From: Acidobacteriota bacterium | Lineage (GTDB): Bacteria; Acidobacteriota; UBA6911; RPQK01; JADFOI01 | Assembly (NCBI GenBank): GCA_022545645.1 | Contig: JACZQQ010000087.1 | Span: 1 to 9,799, forward strand | Direction: 5' to 3' | Length of the DNA stretch: 9,799 nt | Shown: positions 6,762 through 9,799 of the stretch, piece by piece | How the letters are laid out: the number at the start of each line of letters is the position of its first letter | How positions within the stretch are numbered: position 1 is the first letter of the stretch | Translations under genes and position numbers: made by a program | Notes under the pieces: generated by a model | Told to the model about the DNA's origin: nothing | Databases searched by the model: none | What the model saw: only the letters and a program-made list of their open reading frames with translations

Positions 6762-6820
6762 AGAGTTTGGGGACAGTCCCAAGAATTCTCCCAGAATTCG
6801 GGGACTGTCCCCAAACTCTC
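6761..6820. repeat. Long REP-like hairpin between convergent genes, probable bidirectional terminator
   Basis: GAGAGTTTGGGGACAGTCCC (6761-6780) pairs perfectly over 20 bp with 6801-6820. Inside, GAATTCT (6783-6789) pairs with AGAATTC (6793-6799) around a CCC loop, leaving a small internal bulge. The first G is the last base of the amidohydrolase stop codon. The GGGGACAGTCCCC core is of the kind found in dispersed REP-type repeats, sometimes linked to Y1 (RAYT) transposases; none is present here. The position between convergent genes fits transcription termination in both directions, although no T-run follows on either side. Confidence 0.8.
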
Positions 6821-6883
6821 ACTGACAGCTGACAACTGACAGCTGACACCAGAACTCCCGGCTCTTTCTGTCAGTTGTCAGCT
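6821..6883. repeat. Direct and inverted repeat of a TGACAGCTGACA type at the lpxD 3' end
   Basis: ACTGACAGCTGACA occurs twice in tandem (6821-6834 and 6835-6848). AGCTGACAACTGACAG (6827-6842) is inverted perfectly at 6868-6883 (CTGTCAGTTGTCAGCT), giving a 16-bp stem with a 25-nt loop. The right arm contains the lpxD stop codon (6878-6880). It directly adjoins the preceding hairpin, so two repeat types are stacked in one gap. Confidence 0.8.
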
Positions 6884-7924
6884 TTTCTTTTTCTTCTTCT
6901 TCCCCTTCTTCCCCCGCAGTTCGGCCACTTCCTTTTTGAGTCGGGTGAGTGTCCGGACGAGTTCGGGGAGCTTGCGCAGCAAGACGGTGTTTCGTTTCCA
7001 CAAAGCGGCCTCCATTTCCGGAGTACCTGAGATCACTTGTCCGGCTTCCACCGATCGGGCCACCCCGGTCTGTGCGGTGGCCACCACTCGATTTCCGATG
7101 GTGATGTGTCCCGCTGTTCCCACCTGACCCCCTAACATGACATGGTTTCCCACCCGGGTGCTTCCCGCCAGGCCCACCTGGCCGGCCAGAACGGTGTGCT
7201 GTCCAACCCGGGAACCATGTCCGATCTGCACCAGATTATCGATTTTCGTCCCCTTCTCAATCCTGGTCTCGCCAACCGTGGCCCGGTCGATGCAGCTGTT
7301 GGCACCCACCTCAACGTCATCTTCCAGAACCACGATGCCTGACTGGGCCATCTTGTAGTAACTGCCGTCTGTTTGGGGCGCAAATCCAAAGCCGTCTGCG
7401 CCTACCACAGCTCCGTTTTGAAGAATGACCCGGTTTCCGACTTTGCAGTACTCGCGAATAACGGAGTTGGAATGGGCGATCAGGTCGTCTCCGATCTCGG
7501 CATGGGGATAGATCGTGACGTTGGGGTAGAGGAGGGCATTCTTGCCCAGCTGCGCTCCCTCACCGATGACCACGTTAGCTCCGATGGAATAATCCCCCTC
7601 CATCACCACGTCGTCGGCAATGCTTGCGGTGGGATGGATTCCGGGAACGGGTTCAGGGGGCTGGTAAAACAATTCAATGGCTTGGGCAAAGGCCAGATAA
7701 GGATTCTCGGAAATCAAGGTCGGAGTGGAGGTGGCTGGACTATCAGCAGAAAGAATAATGGCTCCGGCACCCGTGGATTCAATCTTGGGTAAGTATTTGG
7801 GATTGGAAACGAAAGTCAGATCTTCTTTTTCCGCCTCTTCAATCCCCGCCACTCCGTTGATCTCAACGTCCGGGGAGCCCCGCAGTTCACAACCCAGGCT
7901 TTTGGCAATTTTTCCTAATTTCAT
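6878..7924 (-). CDS. lpxD: UDP-3-O-acylglucosamine N-acyltransferase
   Basis: The product has 348 residues, normal for LpxD. The enzyme transfers a hydroxyacyl chain from acyl carrier protein to the 2-amino group of UDP-3-O-acylglucosamine, the third step of lipid A synthesis, in the cytoplasm. Residues 1-95 are the uridine-binding domain (MKLGKIAKSLG; DLTFVSNPKY at 35-44). From about 98 to 300 run left-handed beta-helix hexapeptide repeats (IGANVVIGEGAQLG, VGNHVMLGGQVGTAG). VGADGFGF (174-181) is the family signature, and H236 in LVQIGHG matches the catalytic His. The C-terminal helix (310-337) ends in an unusual Lys-rich tail (GKKGKKKKKKS). The gene stands alone here rather than in a bamA-fabZ-lpxA cluster, so it could be the only copy or a second paralogue. 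No strong ribosome binding site is seen; AAGG lies close to the ATG. Confidence 0.95.
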   Translation of the reverse strand: MKLGKIAKSLGCELRGSPDVEINGVAGIEEAEKEDLTFVSNPKYLPKIESTGAGAIILSADSPATSTPTLISENPYLAFAQAIELFYQPPEPVPGIHPTASIADDVVMEGDYSIGANVVIGEGAQLGKNALLYPNVTIYPHAEIGDDLIAHSNSVIREYCKVGNRVILQNGAVVGADGFGFAPQTDGSYYKMAQSGIVVLEDDVEVGANSCIDRATVGETRIEKGTKIDNLVQIGHGSRVGQHTVLAGQVGLAGSTRVGNHVMLGGQVGTAGHITIGNRVVATAQTGVARSVEAGQVISGTPEMEAALWKRNTVLLRKLPELVRTLTRLKKEVAELRGKKGKKKKKKS

Positions 7925-8030
7925 GACCTTTTTTTTCCTGGAGGAAATACTTCAGGTCAGAATGATAACTTGATAGGGGAGGGGTTGGAAAGAATTGTGA
8001 TCTTCGGAAGGCCCGCTCCCACACAAAAAC

Positions 8031-9617
8031 ATGGCTCAAGCGGCTCGATCGGCTCGCGCTGTCGGCAAGGTTAGTTCCGCGGTTTTCCTCAGCCGGATAC
8101 TGGGGCTGGTGCGGGATCAGGTCTTCGCCAAGCTCTTTGGGGCCGGACTCTTTAATGACGCCTGGCTGGTAGCTTTCCGCATTCCCAACCTGTTGAGGGA
8201 TCTGTTTGCGGAAGGCGCTCTCAGCGCTGCCTTTGTTCCCACCTTTACCGATTACCTTCACAAGAAGGGCCGAACCGAGGCCTGGGTTTTAGCCAACCTG
8301 GTTTTGAGCGCATTGCTGGTCCTCTTGGGGGGCTTCACGCTGGCTCTATCAATCTTCTCCGAATCCTTTGTGTATTTGCTGGCGGCCGGCTTCGCCGACG
8401 TTCCAGGAAAAGTCGAGATTACGGCCGATCTTTTGAAGATTCTCTCACCCTTTTTAATGTTGATTGCCCTGGCTTCCGTGGGCATGGCGATTCTGAACAC
8501 CCTCAATCACTTTTTCATCCCCGCATTGGCTCCAGCGCTTTTCAATGTGGCCATGATTTCGGCAGGAATTTTTCTAGTCCCTCAGTTCGAGAAGTGGGGA
8601 ATCCTGCCGATTCATGCCATGGGTGTGGGGGCGCTGGTGGGAGGTCTGCTCCAATATGGCCTGCAGCTGCCCCTCATGCGCCGACACGGCTATCGCTTCC
8701 GCTTTCGCATCGATCTGGGCCACGAGGGGGTGCGGAAGATCGCCCGCTTGATGGCTCCCGCTATCGTGGGGGTGAGCGCTGTTCAGATCAACGTTCTGGT
8801 CAATACCCAGATTGCTTCCTTTCTTCAGGACAATGGTCCGGTTTCCTGGTTGAGTTACGCTTTTCGGATCATCTATTTGCCCATCGGTCTGTTCGGAGTT
8901 GCGGTAGGGGTGGTCAATCTCCGGGACGTCTCACTCCTGGCCACTCAGGAAAAGTGGGAAGAACTCAAGGAGACGGTGGCCCATTCCATTAAGCTCATTT
9001 CCATCCTGGCCATTCCCTCAGCGGTGGGGTTGATGGTCCTGGCTGTGCCCATCGTCCGTGTGCTTTTCGAGAGAGGGGGGTTTACCTCAACGGACACTTC
9101 CTATACGGCGTATGCCGTCATTTGCTACTCCCTGGGACTGTTTGCATATAGTTGCATCAAGGTCTATGTGCCGACCTTCTATGCCTTAAACGATACCCGT
9201 ACCCCGGTTCGAATCAGTATGATGGCCGTGGTGGGCAACCTTTCCTGCAATCTCATCCTGGTCTTTTTTATTCTTCCCGAGGAGTACGCCTACGCGGGAC
9301 TGGCTTTTGGAACGGCCCTGTCCGTTACCTTGAGCAGCATCTGGCTGGGCAGAAGCCTCCAGCGCAAACTGGGATCCTTTCAAGACTACCGTGTCATTCC
9401 CACTTTATTGAAGGCGTTGGCTGCTTCAATCGTGATGGGAGCGGTGGTTTACTTTCTCAACCAGTTCTTTGAAGGATTTTGGATGGAAACGGATTTGTGG
9501 CGGGAACTGGTGGCCTTGACCAGCTGCATCCTGGTGGGGATCGCCGTCTACTTTGGATGCTGTCTGCTCTTGCGCATTGAGGAGATCCATCGTCTCTTTC
9601 GTCGCTTGAAGGGGTAG
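8031..9617 (+). CDS. murJ: Lipid II flippase MurJ (MviN)
   Basis: The product has 528 residues, normal for MurJ. It moves lipid-linked peptidoglycan precursors across the inner membrane and belongs to the MOP exporter superfamily, with about 14 membrane helices. The N-terminus is highly characteristic: LSRILGLVRDQVFAKLFGAG (20-39), with R22, R28 and D29, then NDAWLVAFRIPNLLRDLFAEGALSAAFVP (42-70), with D43, R56 and E61. These match charged residues known to matter in the E. coli protein. The following helices are all hydrophobic. One segment after helix 8 reads VVNLRDVSLLA, where family members often have a Leu-Pro motif; no frameshift is apparent. ATG at 8031 is the only reasonable start, because the frame closes at 7998, but its ribosome binding site is weak. 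It is divergent from lpxD across 106 nt and probably co-transcribed with the recombinase gene 8 nt downstream. Confidence 0.95.
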   Translation: MAQAARSARAVGKVSSAVFLSRILGLVRDQVFAKLFGAGLFNDAWLVAFRIPNLLRDLFAEGALSAAFVPTFTDYLHKKGRTEAWVLANLVLSALLVLLGGFTLALSIFSESFVYLLAAGFADVPGKVEITADLLKILSPFLMLIALASVGMAILNTLNHFFIPALAPALFNVAMISAGIFLVPQFEKWGILPIHAMGVGALVGGLLQYGLQLPLMRRHGYRFRFRIDLGHEGVRKIARLMAPAIVGVSAVQINVLVNTQIASFLQDNGPVSWLSYAFRIIYLPIGLFGVAVGVVNLRDVSLLATQEKWEELKETVAHSIKLISILAIPSAVGLMVLAVPIVRVLFERGGFTSTDTSYTAYAVICYSLGLFAYSCIKVYVPTFYALNDTRTPVRISMMAVVGNLSCNLILVFFILPEEYAYAGLAFGTALSVTLSSIWLGRSLQRKLGSFQDYRVIPTLLKALAASIVMGAVVYFLNQFFEGFWMETDLWRELVALTSCILVGIAVYFGCCLLLRIEEIHRLFRRLKG

Positions 9618-9625
9618 CCGGGACT

Positions 9626-9799
9626 ATGCAGGATAGGGCATTTCGAAATTATCTGAATTATCTGCAGGTGGAAAGAGGGTTGGCCTCCAACACGGTGGAG
9701 GCTTACCGGAGGGATCTTGGCGAATTTCTTTCTTTCGTCCGTTCCCGGAAATGGACCCTGGAAAAAGTCAAAAAGCAGGAGCTGGCTGCGTATATCCAG
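9626..9799 (+). CDS. xerD: XerC/XerD-type tyrosine recombinase (N-terminal part, cut by window end)
   Basis: Only 58 residues are visible. They match the N-terminal SAM-like core-binding domain of Xer recombinases: FRNYLNYLQVERGLASNT, then VEAYRRDLGEFLSFV, which resembles the E. coli XerD segment ENTLNAYRRDL. The catalytic domain with its Arg-His-Tyr residues lies beyond the window. Xer proteins resolve chromosome dimers at dif sites with FtsK. The start codon is 8 nt after the murJ stop, and AAGGGG at the end of murJ (9609-9614) may serve as ribosome binding site, so the two genes form an operon. XerD rather than XerC is a preference, not a certainty. Confidence 0.8.
   Translation, partial: MQDRAFRNYLNYLQVERGLASNTVEAYRRDLGEFLSFVRSRKWTLEKVKKQELAAYIQ

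Noticed and set aside
6819..7001. 60-residue minus-strand frame overlapping lpxD
   Set aside because: It is out of frame with lpxD, and its C-terminus is simply a translation of the TGACAGCTGACA repeat.

Overview
The window looks like a chromosomal segment from a Gram-negative bacterium of moderately high GC. It carries lpxD (lipid A synthesis), murJ (peptidoglycan precursor flippase) and the start of a Xer recombinase gene. Beside them are several exported metal-dependent hydrolases and a small c-type cytochrome. This mix would suit Acidobacteriota or a similar didermal soil or marine lineage, but that is a guess from gene style; no rRNA or marker gene in the window settles it.

Layout. Positions 1-1624 (minus strand) hold a two-gene operon: a signal-peptide M19-type dipeptidase homologue (350-1624) followed 22 nt later by an exported mono-haem cytochrome c (327 to 1, cut by the window edge). 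A good sigma70-like promoter lies upstream at 1687-1714. Positions 1931-3787 (minus) encode a large exported YtcJ-like amidohydrolase, and 4176-4865 (minus) a membrane-embedded YugP-type zinc metallopeptidase. Divergent from the latter, 4986-6761 (plus) encodes an exported imidazolonepropionase-like amidohydrolase with a C-terminal TIG/IPT-like domain. It converges on lpxD (6878-7924, minus). lpxD is divergent from murJ (8031-9617, plus), and 8 nt after murJ starts a XerC/XerD-type recombinase gene that runs off the right edge.

The gaps between genes are full of structured repeats. At 1761-1930 there is a composite of GC-rich palindromes flanked by imperfect inverted ends. At 3865-4046 there is a MITE-like 182-bp element with 20-bp imperfect terminal inverted repeats (17/20) and a perfect 9-bp hairpin at its exact centre. 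At 4098-4127 is another copy of the GC-rich palindrome. At 6761-6883 a long REP-like hairpin and a second repeat type sit between two convergent genes. They reach into both stop codons: the last base of the upstream stop belongs to the hairpin, and the lpxD stop lies inside the second repeat.

How the genes may work together. Three exported metallohydrolases (M19 and two amidohydrolases) and a cytochrome suggest scavenging of peptides, cyclic amides or similar compounds in the periplasm, though no substrate can be named. lpxD, murJ and the recombinase gene are envelope or chromosome housekeeping. I see no phage, CRISPR, toxin-antitoxin or defence system, and no clearly new multi-gene system. 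The most unusual content is the intergenic repeats and the departures from family consensus in the dipeptidase and amidohydrolases.
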